Below, piece after piece: positions 9,558 to 18,008 of a stretch of 64,000 nucleotides of DNA (its first letter is position 1; every line of letters starts with the position of its first letter). The stretch is from CALLPQ01 sp964392325 (lineage in GTDB: Bacteria > Pseudomonadota > Alphaproteobacteria > Caulobacterales > Parvularculaceae), in contig CAYMPJ010000008.1 of assembly GCA_964392325.1 (NCBI GenBank), forward strand, positions 1 through 64,000, read 5' to 3'. Below the pieces are notes generated by a model. It did no database searches. It was given only the letters and a program-made list of their open reading frames with translations, and had not been told where the DNA came from. The translations under genes and the position numbers were made by a program.

Positions 9558-10910
9558 TTATTTCGCACCATGCCCAGTAAGCACCACCCGTACGGTGCTT
9601 AAGAGAATACGTAAATCCAACCAGAAAGAGAAATGTTTTTCGTAATAAAAATCATATTCCAGTTTTAATTGTGCATTTTCAATACCAGTTACATGGCCTT
9701 GGCGAATCTGTGCCCATCCCGTTATTCCAGGTTTAACGGTAAACCTATAGCGATAGAACGGTAATTTTTGTTCGTAAAAGTTAGATAGCACTTGAGATTC
9801 AGGACGCGGTCCTATCCAGCTCATTTCACCTTTCAAAATATTGAAAATTTGAGGCAGTTCGTCAAAACGAGTTCGGCGAATGAAACGACCAATTCGGGTG
9901 ATTCTTGCTTCATTATGGTTTTGTAGGTTTGCCGTATCCTGCAATTCAGCTTCCGTTAATTCACGCATAGATCTGAATTTCCAGATAATAAATTCCTTCC
10001 TGCCATAGCCAATGCGTTTTTGTTTGTAAATTACGGGGCCGGATGATTCTAAACGAATTGCCAAGCTAACCAAAAGCAGGGCAGGCGCTAATATTATCAA
10101 AGCGATAATAGACAATATGATGTCGATAAATCTTTTTGCCGAGAGGTATAGAAGTGTTGAAGATTGAGGTTGAAAAGGAATTTCAGACAGGTTTTCAACG
10201 CAAACTCTGCCCGAAAGGTTCTCTTCGAATTGACGCGCCGTCAATACTGGACGCCCTTCCAGGGCTGTTTCCATTAATAATTGTTGCGATTGATCAGATA
10301 ATTTTGTGCGTAAATTTTCGAAAACCACACCCGGTTTCTCCATAGGCCGTGAGATAAAACGATGATTGGTTTCAATAGCTGATGCTAAACCGCTCTTGGG
10401 GTCTATTGAGTTTTCCCCGATAAGCAGGAAGGTGTCAGATTGTTTGCGACCTTCTAATAAGTGTGTTGCCATAATCCAGAGTGCAGTCACGGCAAAAGCG
10501 ACAGAAGTGATAACTAGATCAAGCTTTGGCATTAAAATGAAAGAAGATAGCAGTGTGGCAATGAATGATAGAGTAAAGGACAAATAAACGAGACTAATGT
10601 CACGGGCGCTAGGGTAGAAAGTTATTTTGCGGAAGATCAAAAACCCAAACGAAAAGGCCGTAAAGATTGTTAGAACGGTATGCAAAGCGACTGTTGTGAA
10701 GCCCTGAGAAAAGACAATCCAAATTAAAGGGCATAGCGTCGATAGCAATAAACCGCTGGTATACTGATATCTAAGGATAGATTGATATGATTTTAAGGAA
10801 TGTTTTTCAGGAGATACAATGTGTATCCGCTCTGAAGGCGTTTCAGTATTTGGCCTTTGAGGATTATCAATCCCCACCCCTGTATCAAAAAACGCTGAAT
10901 TATTGCGCAT
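9558..10910 (-). CDS. Polyprenyl glycosylphosphotransferase (initiating sugar transferase)
   Basis: 450 residues with about four N-terminal membrane segments, a middle cytoplasmic domain and a C-terminal bacterial sugar transferase domain. The catalytic part shows KRFIDIILSIIAL, then VIYKQKRIGYGRKEFIIWKF and TRFDELPQIFNILKGEMSWI ending in GPRPE, the diagnostic motifs of WbaP/ExoY-type enzymes. It transfers a sugar-1-phosphate to undecaprenyl phosphate, the first step of repeat-unit synthesis. It is the first gene of the operon 10910-207, and the structured leader 10911-11212 lies directly upstream. Confidence 0.92.
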   Translation of the reverse strand: MRNNSAFFDTGVGIDNPQRPNTETPSERIHIVSPEKHSLKSYQSILRYQYTSGLLLSTLCPLIWIVFSQGFTTVALHTVLTIFTAFSFGFLIFRKITFYPSARDISLVYLSFTLSFIATLLSSFILMPKLDLVITSVAFAVTALWIMATHLLEGRKQSDTFLLIGENSIDPKSGLASAIETNHRFISRPMEKPGVVFENLRTKLSDQSQQLLMETALEGRPVLTARQFEENLSGRVCVENLSEIPFQPQSSTLLYLSAKRFIDIILSIIALIILAPALLLVSLAIRLESSGPVIYKQKRIGYGRKEFIIWKFRSMRELTEAELQDTANLQNHNEARITRIGRFIRRTRFDELPQIFNILKGEMSWIGPRPESQVLSNFYEQKLPFYRYRFTVKPGITGWAQIRQGHVTGIENAQLKLEYDFYYEKHFSFWLDLRILLSTVRVVLTGHGAK

Positions 10911-10941
10911 TACCCATGTCCCCGCAACTCAAAACCCAAGC

Positions 10942-10983
10942 CAGCAAGGTGCTTTTAATTCTAAAGACAAAGCACCAGTGCTG
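10942..10983. repeat. Inverted repeat proximal to the sugar transferase start
   Basis: CAGCA (10942-10946) and GGTGCTTT (10948-10955) pair with AAAGCACC (10969-10976) and TGCTG (10979-10983). This gives 13 base pairs with one small internal loop and a 13-base apical loop. It lies 32-73 bases upstream of the ATG of the gene at 9558-10910, so in the minus-strand transcript it would be a 5'-leader hairpin. Confidence 0.6.
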
Positions 10984-11055
10984 TCATTTCCTGAGTATTA
11001 GCTGAACCTACAAAATAGCTTTTGAAAATAACTCAAAGCCAGTAAAAATCATGAA

Positions 11056-11090
11056 CGCGAAAATAGAGAGTTAATGAGATAGTTTTCGCG
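11056..11090. repeat. Inverted repeat in the exopolysaccharide leader
   Basis: CGCGAAAA (11056-11063) is the perfect reverse complement of TTTTCGCG (11083-11090), with 19 bases between. It could be an operator with two half-sites or a hairpin in the minus-strand transcript. Confidence 0.5.
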
Positions 11091-11097
11091 CACTAGT

Positions 11098-11146
11098 GGT
11101 AATTTGCATGAAAATTACCCCAAATTTATTGTTTTCATGCAATTAC
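11098..11146. repeat. Two overlapping, mutually exclusive inverted repeats
   Basis: Long arm pair: GTAATT (11099-11104) and GCATGAAAA (11106-11114) pair with TTTTCATGC (11132-11140) and AATTAC (11141-11146), 15 base pairs with one bulged T. Inside it an alternative stem is possible: GGTAATTT (11098-11105) with AAATTACC (11112-11119). The two foldings exclude each other, as in attenuator-like switches. As DNA, the TTTTCATGC/GCATGAAAA halves could instead be a regulator-binding site. Confidence 0.5.
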
Positions 11147-11212
11147 TTGAACGGAAGAAAAACTTACAAAACAGTTTCTAATGTAAATTCTCTTATAACG
11201 TGTTCGCTATCA

Positions 11213-12013
11213 TTACGTACTGACTGGCGGCCGTCGCCTGATAATGATTTTGTCGAGAAGTTTCGTTATTGTTTTCTTCCCAAACCTTGTTTGAACTACT
11301 TTTGTTAATTCCAGTGTTTTAACAATTTTATTGTCGCGAAAAGTAACAGTCTTGGTAAGGGTCTTATTTTTCGAAACTCGCTTTTCTTCGATCAACTGCT
11401 GATAAGAAGTGTTACCATTAGAGACGGTCTTCTCGGTTAGAGTTACGTTTCTTGAGATTCTTGTCTGCTTGATAAATGCTTCAAAAACACCCTTGGGTCT
11501 GAAAAGCACTTTAGAAATTAGTCTAACTTTCTGCATACTGTCATTGATGAAGCTATCTTTAAAAACAATCTTCGACCCATTGCCGCTTTTGGTCCCAGAC
11601 ACTGAGTATTTTGAAGCGTCACTGAAGAGTGAAGCATCAAACTGAAATTTGTCACCAATTAGTAAGTCACGTTTATTTTCAAATTTATTTGACGAAACAC
11701 GAAAGACTTGCGCCTTGTTACCGCGAATGGATATGGACTTTTGCCCACCAAAACCGGGTCCTTGCTTTCCAAAACCAGATCTGCCGGGTCCAGCACTTGC
11801 TTTAGTAATACTGTATTTGAATTTTGAAGGTTTTGATGACTTAAAGTTAAACGACTTGAATTGTTTCCCTTGGGAGATTGGCTTGGCTTTATAGAAACCA
11901 GAGTTGCCAAAATTGCTAGATTTAAAAGTCGCGTTTGCGCCTAAAGAGACCGACGTTAACAATGCTAGCGAAGCAATTGTGAGTATCCGTTTATGCTTTA
12001 TGATTGATTTCAT
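11213..12013 (-). CDS. Unrecognised secreted basic Phe/Gly/Lys-rich protein
   Basis: 266 residues, family not recognised. A clear Sec signal peptide (basic MKSIIKHKR, hydrophobic core, cleavage near ANA) is followed by about 80 residues rich in Lys, Ser, Phe and Gly (KSSNFGNSGFYKAKP, GFGKQGPGFGG). The rest is beta-prone and threonine/lysine-rich. The C-terminal half contains a duplicated unit, RISRNVTLTEKTV and RVSKNKTLTKTVTF. The whole protein is strongly basic. A good ribosome-binding site (AGGGGATTACC) precedes the ATG, next to a palindrome at 12024-12036. It sits immediately upstream of the exopolysaccharide operon, so a matrix-binding role with an acidic sulfated polymer is conceivable but unproven. 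Confidence 0.7.
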   Translation of the reverse strand: MKSIIKHKRILTIASLALLTSVSLGANATFKSSNFGNSGFYKAKPISQGKQFKSFNFKSSKPSKFKYSITKASAGPGRSGFGKQGPGFGGQKSISIRGNKAQVFRVSSNKFENKRDLLIGDKFQFDASLFSDASKYSVSGTKSGNGSKIVFKDSFINDSMQKVRLISKVLFRPKGVFEAFIKQTRISRNVTLTEKTVSNGNTSYQQLIEEKRVSKNKTLTKTVTFRDNKIVKTLELTKVVQTRFGKKTITKLLDKIIIRRRPPVST

Positions 12014-12313
12014 GGTAATCCCCTAACAATTTGTTAACCATGATATAGCGACAGTTCATATATTGATCAAGCAAGAACGCCATCCCATCACAAATGTTTA
12101 TACAGTTTTTTTCATTTTTCATAAAAGTGAGCAATTTACTTACTATTTTGCAAACTATTTGTCATGATGTTCCGAGATTCGAGCCAAATTTTTGGTCATA
12201 CATTTCTGTGTCAGCTCACTAAACATTGGTCCCGAATTAGTGGCAATAATTTTGGGTTGGTCTGGGTGCGTTTGACGTCTATCTGAACAAAGGGGCCGAT
12301 CTAATTGAAAAGG
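12014..12313. other. AT-rich intergenic region with a palindrome near 12030
   Basis: 300 bases between the secreted protein gene and the phosphatase gene, both minus strand. TAACAA (12024-12029) and TTGTTA (12031-12036) form a perfect palindrome around one T, just upstream of the ribosome-binding site of the gene ending at 11213. It could be an operator. No RNA gene or other ORF is supported here. Confidence 0.4.
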
Positions 12314-12330
12314 CTAATCTAATTGAAAAG
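12299..12330. repeat. Short tandem duplication at the phosphatase 3' end
   Basis: ATCTAATTGAAAAG occurs at 12299-12312 and again at 12317-12330, separated by GCTA, so the unit is 18 bases (six codons). The second copy encodes the last residues of the phosphatase and the spacer contains its TAG stop. This is likely a small slippage duplication that leaves the copy after the stop untranslated. Confidence 0.7.
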
Positions 12331-13096
12331 TAAGGCATTCAATTGATTTTTGTTCAATCCGGGCAGCTGTCAAAATACCGGTTTCGTAGGCTTTGCTATC
12401 GATGCCCAGGCGATTCTTACGAATCTTGATATCATTCTCGGGTGTGTGTCCGTGCACCACAAATAAATCCAACCCAAGAGGGATAGAAAGAAAATCATCG
12501 CGTATCCAGCGCATATCTTTTGGGGTCTGGTCTTCCAACGGTATTTCTGGACGTAATCCGGCATGGACAAGAATGACCCGGCCGAAACGTATATAATCCA
12601 TCCCGGTTTTCAAGAATGACAGATGGGGGCCCGGTATGGCCTTTATGAGCGCGCTTTGAATAGCGCCAGGTTCTAACCCTTCTAGTGTGTGGCGTTCTAA
12701 TCCATAACTTTGTGCACATTCAAAGCCGCCATAGGTGAGCCATTGTGGAAGGAGATCAGGGGTTTGCGTGAGGCCGGCAACAAGCATTTCCTCATGATTC
12801 CCCATGATATAATGAAATTTCGAATGTGCTGGATTGTAGGAATGGGCCCATTCCACAACACTTCTTGAATCGGGGCCGCGATCTATTAAGTCACCGAGTG
12901 AAATAATAAAGGTTTCTTCAACTGGTTCTCGTTGCTCTATATCGGCTTCGATTTTTTCAAGCAAACCAGCAAGTAAATCAAAACGACCATGGATATCGCC
13001 GATGGCATAGCAACGTTTATTAGCAGGCCCGAACTCGGCAGGTTGGGATTGTTTTGATTGTATTTGTGTTAATCGGTTTTGAAGAAATCCCAACAC
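12314..13096 (-). CDS. Metallophosphoesterase, serine/threonine protein phosphatase type
   Basis: About 260 residues. The dinuclear-metal motifs are in order: CYAIGDIHGRFDLL (GDxHG), ISLGDLIDRGPDS (GDxxDRG), and YIMGNHEEMLV (GNHE), with LVHAGLRP and VVHGHTPE later, as in bacterial PrpA/lambda-type PPP phosphatases. It may dephosphorylate proteins or nucleotides such as Ap4A. The reading frame also has a TTG at 13111, but GAGGA lies about nine bases before the GTG at 13096, which I prefer. It neighbours the Wzc-like kinase locus, but a partnership is only speculation because Wzc is usually countered by low-molecular-weight phosphatases. Confidence 0.85.
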   Translation of the reverse strand: MLGFLQNRLTQIQSKQSQPAEFGPANKRCYAIGDIHGRFDLLAGLLEKIEADIEQREPVEETFIISLGDLIDRGPDSRSVVEWAHSYNPAHSKFHYIMGNHEEMLVAGLTQTPDLLPQWLTYGGFECAQSYGLERHTLEGLEPGAIQSALIKAIPGPHLSFLKTGMDYIRFGRVILVHAGLRPEIPLEDQTPKDMRWIRDDFLSIPLGLDLFVVHGHTPENDIKIRKNRLGIDSKAYETGILTAARIEQKSIECLTFQLD

Positions 13097-13375
13097 ATTA
13101 CTGGTCCTCAACTGGGTTCAACGATAAAGCGTTTATTGAAATTCTTTCGTCGGCAAATTGTCTCATCAGCCAATATCTCGTCGGTAAGGGGCAGATTTGT
13201 GGTTGTCAAGGCGGCTACCAAGGTCAGTTTTTTTAACTCCTGCAGCTAGTTTCGCCCTATAAAAGTGTAACTTCGCTATAGACATTTCCCTTCTTTTGAT
13301 GGATGACCCTTTCCGCCGCTTTTACTCTGACCGGATGACAGGGGGCGAATGTGCTTGGGGATGGATGATTAGGGG

Positions 13376-14425
13376 ATGACTGTGACGAAAACAGCTCTGA
13401 TAACTGGAATAACGGGCCAGGATGGTGCGTATTTAGCGCGGCTTCTTTTGAAAAAGGGCTATACCGTTCACGGAGTGAAACGTCGTTCGTCATCGTTTAA
13501 TACATCCCGTGTTGATGATATTTACGAAGACCCCCATGAAGCATCCAACAATTTCTATTTACATTATGGCGACCTAACGGATTCCACCAATTTAATCAGG
13601 TTGATTCAGGAAACGCAGCCCGATGAGATTTATAACCTTGGCGCGCAAAGTCATGTTCAGGTCAGTTTCGAGACTCCCGAATATACTGCCAATTCTGATG
13701 CACTCGGGGTTCTTCGGCTCTTAGAGGGAATTCGCATCCTCAAGATGGAGGATAGTGTTCGCTTCTATCAAGCCTCAACATCCGAGCTTTATGGCTGGGT
13801 TCGAGAAGTACCCCAAAGTGAAACAACGCCATTCTATCCCCGTTCGCCATACGCAGTTGCCAAGCTGTATGGGTACTGGATTGTCGTAAACTATAGAGAA
13901 GCATACGGAATTCATGCTTCGAACGGAATCTTGTTCAACCACGAAAGTCCCCTAAGGGGGGAGACATTTGTAACCCGAAAAATATCTCGTGCGGTAGCGG
14001 CGATTGTGGCGGGAAAACAAGATAGTTTGTATCTCGGCAATTTGGATGCGCTTCGCGACTGGGGGCATGCTAGGGATTATGTCGATGGCATGTGGCGCAT
14101 CCTGCAACAAGATGATCCCGATGATTATGTATTGGGAACTGGCGAAATGCATTCTGTAAGAGAGTTCACACAGTTGGCGTTTCGTGAGGCTAATATCGAG
14201 ATAGATTGGCAGGGCGAGGGTATCGATGAAATCGGGAAAGATAAAGATACTGGTAAGGTTCTCGTCAGGGTCGATCCAAAATATTTCAGGCCTACGGAAG
14301 TCGAGCAATTACTTGCTGATCCCACCAAGGCAAGAGAAAAATTGAACTGGACACACACCACAAAATTTGAAGAGCTTGTTCGCGAGATGGTGTTGGCCGA
14401 TATAGAGCTTTTGAAAAATTCTTAA
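13376..14425 (+). CDS. gmd: GDP-mannose 4,6-dehydratase
   Basis: 349-residue SDR-family enzyme converting GDP-mannose to GDP-4-keto-6-deoxymannose, the first step to GDP-L-fucose. Visible motifs: GITGQDGAYLARLLLKKGY (NADP Rossmann loop), VKRRSSSFNT (Gmd-specific), ASTSELYG with the catalytic Ser/Thr-Glu, and YPRSPYAVAKLYGYW with YxxxK. LFNHESPLRGETFVTRK is diagnostic of Gmd. The ATG at 13376 directly abuts AGGGG; the in-frame GTG at 13382 has better spacing and may be the true start. It is followed after 19 bases by fcl. Confidence 0.96.
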   Translation: MTVTKTALITGITGQDGAYLARLLLKKGYTVHGVKRRSSSFNTSRVDDIYEDPHEASNNFYLHYGDLTDSTNLIRLIQETQPDEIYNLGAQSHVQVSFETPEYTANSDALGVLRLLEGIRILKMEDSVRFYQASTSELYGWVREVPQSETTPFYPRSPYAVAKLYGYWIVVNYREAYGIHASNGILFNHESPLRGETFVTRKISRAVAAIVAGKQDSLYLGNLDALRDWGHARDYVDGMWRILQQDDPDDYVLGTGEMHSVREFTQLAFREANIEIDWQGEGIDEIGKDKDTGKVLVRVDPKYFRPTEVEQLLADPTKAREKLNWTHTTKFEELVREMVLADIELLKNS

Positions 14426-14444
14426 AAATTAGTTGAGTTGATCT

Positions 14445-15383
14445 GTGTACACCCTCGCAAATAAAAAAGTTTTTGTTGCCGGCCATCGTGGTATGGTTGG
14501 GGGTGCTATCGTTAATCGTTTGCAAGAAGAAAAATGCGGATCAATTTTGACGGCTAATCGTGATGTTCTGGACCTGACACAACAAGCAAGTGTAAATGAG
14601 TGGATGAAGCGTGAGCGACCCGATGCAGTCTTTATAGCAGCTGCAAAAGTTGGCGGTATTCTTGCCAATGATAGTTACCCTGCGGAGTTTTTATATCAAA
14701 ATCTGATGATAGAGGCGAATATAATCCATGCGGCCCATGCAGTTGGCGTGGAAAAATTACTCTTTTTGGGATCTTCTTGTATCTATCCAAAATTCGCGCC
14801 TCAGCCAATTCCTGAGGATGCATTGTTGACGGGACCGCTTGAGGAAACGAATGAGTGGTATGCAATCGCGAAAATAGCCGGCATAAAGCTATGTCAGGCC
14901 TATCGTCGTCAGTATGGGGCAGATTTTATTTCGGCTATGCCAACTAATTTATACGGGCCAGGAGACAATTATGATTTGCAAACAAGTCATGTAATCCCTG
15001 CACTCATTCGAAAGGCGGTAGAAGCCAAAAATGCCGGTGAGAAATCTTTGGAAGTGTGGGGTGATGGTTCTCCGTTGCGAGAGTTTATGGATGCACGCGA
15101 TTGCGCTGATGCATTAGTGTTTATAATGAAAAACTATTCTGATGCTGATCACATAAATATCGGCTCGGGAATGGAAATTCAAATTGGCGAGCTTGCACAA
15201 AAAATATCCACTTTTGTCGGGTTAGAAGATCCGATCAGGTTTGACACAAGTAAACCGATCGGAACGCCAAGAAAATTAATGTCGAATGAAAGGCTTACAT
15301 CAATGGGGTGGTCGCCCAAAATTTCTTTGGAAACAGGTTTGAAAGAGGCGATTGCATCATATCTCGAAAATCATGCTCCCTAA
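14445..15383 (+). CDS. fcl: GDP-L-fucose synthase
   Basis: 312 residues, normal length. It epimerises and reduces GDP-4-keto-6-deoxymannose to GDP-L-fucose. Motifs: VFVAGHRGMVGGAIV (NADP-binding), FLGSSCIYPKFAPQPI with the conserved Cys, NEWYAIAKIAGIKLC (YxxxK), and AMPTNLYGPGDNYD. The start codon is GTG at 14445, with only a weak ribosome-binding site. With gmd it forms a two-gene GDP-fucose module, suggesting L-fucose in the polymer. Confidence 0.95.
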   Translation: MYTLANKKVFVAGHRGMVGGAIVNRLQEEKCGSILTANRDVLDLTQQASVNEWMKRERPDAVFIAAAKVGGILANDSYPAEFLYQNLMIEANIIHAAHAVGVEKLLFLGSSCIYPKFAPQPIPEDALLTGPLEETNEWYAIAKIAGIKLCQAYRRQYGADFISAMPTNLYGPGDNYDLQTSHVIPALIRKAVEAKNAGEKSLEVWGDGSPLREFMDARDCADALVFIMKNYSDADHINIGSGMEIQIGELAQKISTFVGLEDPIRFDTSKPIGTPRKLMSNERLTSMGWSPKISLETGLKEAIASYLENHAP

Positions 15384-15753
15384 TCTCTTTAGATTAATAG
15401 GGTTGCGGGGTTCTTTGGGTATAGAAAATAGGGTTTGAGCCGCTGTTATTATGATTGCTACAAGCATAAATGCATGCTCGGTATTAGGGAATAGAATAAA
15501 AAATTTCACGTAATAGGGACAATGCGTATCATCGATATGCGTGCTAACTTGCTTGGCTTGCGTATGTTTCGGGCCTGTCATGCGGCAAGGGTCACTTTTT
15601 CTATAGAGTTTTAAGTCAGGTGAGAAAATTACAAGTTTAAAAATATTTACTTATCTTCAGCACCAAACTTGCAGTGCTGCTCATAGATTAACTAAATGAT
15701 TTGCAACATGTGAGTTTAGCACCTATTTTGCTAATTTACTGGATAGAAGCCAA
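15384..15753. other. 370-base intergenic region upstream of the Wzc-like gene
   Basis: No convincing gene. A weak stem (CCCTA/TAGGG with ATCT/AGAT, 15378-15402) overlaps the fcl stop and may help termination. CAGCAC (15658-15663) and GTGCTG (15674-15679) form a 6-base inverted repeat, with a CAGCA...TGCTG frame similar to the hairpin at 10942-10983. The promoter of the Wzc-like gene is presumably here; the start is preceded by GGATAGAAG. Confidence 0.4.
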
Positions 15754-18003
15754 ATGAACGAACAAAATCCCATACCCTTGCCGCTTGACCTAGCAAGAGA
15801 TCGTAGGCAACAGCAAAATGCGTCGTCACCTGAGCGTCTTATGCTGGCAGACGATCCACGTGGGCAGGCTAATGGTGAGTATGACTACTCGGCTAATGAC
15901 GAGTATTTTCAGCTTAGATTTTGGAGTGCGCTAAAAACTGTAATCAGATGGCGATGGCTGATTGCTACCTTCTTGCTCATTGGAACCGTTATTGCGGTTG
16001 CCCAGATTCTACTTCAAGCGCCAAAATATCGAGCTGTATCAACATTAGAGGTGAACGCACAAGAGTCGCAAATATTCGAGGGTGCTGCAGTGGAGCCACT
16101 GACAAGCACTGATGATGAATTTATGGATACCCAGTTAAATCTTTTGAAAAGCCGTAGTTTGGCTGCCAGGGTTGTCGATAAATTGCAGCTTACTGATGAT
16201 GAGAATTTTGTCGATCAGGCTGAAGAGCGTCAAGTCCGGGAGCGATTGGCGATCACTAAAATTCAGGATAATTTATCCGTATCCATATTAGACCGAAGCC
16301 GGATCATTCAAATAAAATATGTCAGCCCCAGCCCGCGTGAAGCATCCAGAATAGCCACCACTTTTGCGGAAGAATTTATCGAGCACGACCTTGATAGAAA
16401 ATTTAATGCAACGTCTTATGCGCGAAATTTTATCTCTGAGCGGCTACAGGCTGCCAAAATCGCATTGGAAGAGTCAGATATAAAGCTTCTGGAGTTTGCC
16501 AATAAAAATCGAATTCTCAATCTGGATAGTGACAGAACATCTGTTATTGAAAATTTACCTAGTGCGAAGGCTTTAACCGAGCTCAATACACAATTATCAG
16601 ATATTAAATCACAACGCCTGTCTCTGGAAGTAGAGTTGAAGAATGTCAGAGAGGGGAAATTTTCTAATCTTGGTGAGAGTGAGATAATGAACCAGCTTCA
16701 GGCTCGGCGCATAGAGATTGTTTCCGAAATTGATCAAATATCCTCTATTTTTAATGAAGACTTTGATGGTGTGAAGCTGCTTGTAGAACAACTTGAAAAA
16801 CTGGACGAGCAGATAAAAGAAGAGCGGAACCGGCTGGCAAGAGATATTGTTCAAAGAATTGAAACATTAAATGATACCGAAGAAACATATGCTACCGAAA
16901 TTGATGAGCAGCGCACTTCATTACAAGAGGTACTAAATAGTAATATTGATTATGAAATCCTATCGCGTGAGGTTGATACCAACCGGGGGTTGTACGAGGC
17001 CCTCTTGCAAAGACATAAAGAGGTTAGTGTTGTAGATAGTATCGGCAAGAGCCGTGTATCAATTGTCGATCGGGCCGTTATTCCTACTGAGTCCTTTGAG
17101 CCAAATGCCATTAAAATTATAGCAATTTCACTGGTGTTGAGCGCGTTGGCGGGCCTTGGCTTTGCGTTTGCCATCGATTTTATAGACGACACCATAAAGA
17201 CACCGGACGATCTGACATCAAAACTCGATATTGCTTCTCTTGGTTCAACGCCGGTTGTAGGTCCGGGGTCTTCGATTACAGATATGTCTTTGGACCCTGC
17301 CAGTAAAATTTCCGAAGCCATGGCTTCCATTAGAATGGCGCTCCAGTTCTCTACAGCCGACGGCGCACCTCAGACAATAATGTTGACAAGTGTGCGCCCT
17401 GAAGAAGGAAAGACCAATACTTGTGCATCAATGGGTATTGCATTGGCCCGGCTCGGGAAGAAAGTCCTGATTATTGACGCAGATATGCGAAAGCCTTCCT
17501 TTTTGGTCGGCAGCAAAGCGGCGGGTGGTTTGTCACGGGTATTAACCGAAGATGCAGATATTTTGGACGAAGTCGTTGAGGGTAAGGTTGAAAATCTTTT
17601 CTTGTTACCATGTACGAAAGCATCTCCTAACCCAACTGATCTGTTGGCTGGGTATCGCTTCCCACAAATTTTGGAGCAGGCAAGAGAAATTTATGATCAT
17701 ATTATAATCGATGTTCCTCCAGTGATGGGATTTGCTGATGCGCCGACAATATCATCCTATTGCGATGCAACGGTGATGATTTTTCAAAGCGGAGCGATAA
17801 GACGCCCAGCCGCGCAAAAAGCAATTGATCGTTTGTTGGCTTCTAAAGCCAACATTATCGGCGCTATTATTACTAAATATGATCCTAAAAAATTGGATCT
17901 TAATTATGAGTATACAGATTACTATAAGGCTGATGGTGAAGTGACTGATGGTAAGAAAAATCGTAAGGTAGGAATTTTTATCGAAGAAATGTCTTCTGTC
18001 TAA
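15754..18003 (+). CDS. Polysaccharide chain-length regulator/BY-kinase (Wzc/ExoP type)
   Basis: 749 residues. A first membrane helix at about residue 65-90 (WRWLIATFLLIGTVIAVAQIL), a long periplasmic coiled-coil Wzz/GNVR region, and a second helix near 455-475 (IIAISLVLSALAGLGFAFAI) frame a C-terminal tyrosine kinase domain. Walker A is SVRPEEGKTNTCAS (EEGKT where GEGKS/T is usual), Walker A' is VLIIDADMRKPS and Walker B is HIIIDVPPVMG. The C-terminus has a tyrosine cluster (LNYEYTDYYKADG) for autophosphorylation. It controls polymer length and export of a Wzy-made polymer. No outer-membrane Wza channel gene lies in this window. Confidence 0.92.
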   Translation: MNEQNPIPLPLDLARDRRQQQNASSPERLMLADDPRGQANGEYDYSANDEYFQLRFWSALKTVIRWRWLIATFLLIGTVIAVAQILLQAPKYRAVSTLEVNAQESQIFEGAAVEPLTSTDDEFMDTQLNLLKSRSLAARVVDKLQLTDDENFVDQAEERQVRERLAITKIQDNLSVSILDRSRIIQIKYVSPSPREASRIATTFAEEFIEHDLDRKFNATSYARNFISERLQAAKIALEESDIKLLEFANKNRILNLDSDRTSVIENLPSAKALTELNTQLSDIKSQRLSLEVELKNVREGKFSNLGESEIMNQLQARRIEIVSEIDQISSIFNEDFDGVKLLVEQLEKLDEQIKEERNRLARDIVQRIETLNDTEETYATEIDEQRTSLQEVLNSNIDYEILSREVDTNRGLYEALLQRHKEVSVVDSIGKSRVSIVDRAVIPTESFEPNAIKIIAISLVLSALAGLGFAFAIDFIDDTIKTPDDLTSKLDIASLGSTPVVGPGSSITDMSLDPASKISEAMASIRMALQFSTADGAPQTIMLTSVRPEEGKTNTCASMGIALARLGKKVLIIDADMRKPSFLVGSKAAGGLSRVLTEDADILDEVVEGKVENLFLLPCTKASPNPTDLLAGYRFPQILEQAREIYDHIIIDVPPVMGFADAPTISSYCDATVMIFQSGAIRRPAAQKAIDRLLASKANIIGAIITKYDPKKLDLNYEYTDYYKADGEVTDGKKNRKVGIFIEEMSSV

Positions 18004-18008
18004 CGTTT

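Larger units (their letters stand above)
10911..11212 (-). promoter_or_regulatory. Intergenic leader of the exopolysaccharide operon with three inverted repeats
   Basis: 302 bases without a gene between the secreted protein gene and the sugar transferase gene, both read leftward. Three separate inverted repeats are visible: 10942-10983, 11056-11090 and 11098-11146 (listed separately). None ends in a U-tract, so they do not look like simple Rho-independent terminators. The region must contain either read-through from 11213-12013 or the promoter of the operon. No known riboswitch consensus was recognised. Confidence 0.55.

Noticed and set aside
11096..11308. 70-codon plus-strand frame spanning the structured leader
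   Set aside because: Runs into the secreted protein gene on the other strand, lacks a ribosome-binding site, and codon pattern is not gene-like.
15357..15581. 74-codon minus-strand frame downstream of fcl
   Set aside because: Overlaps the fcl 3' end, has no ribosome-binding site and no recognisable features.
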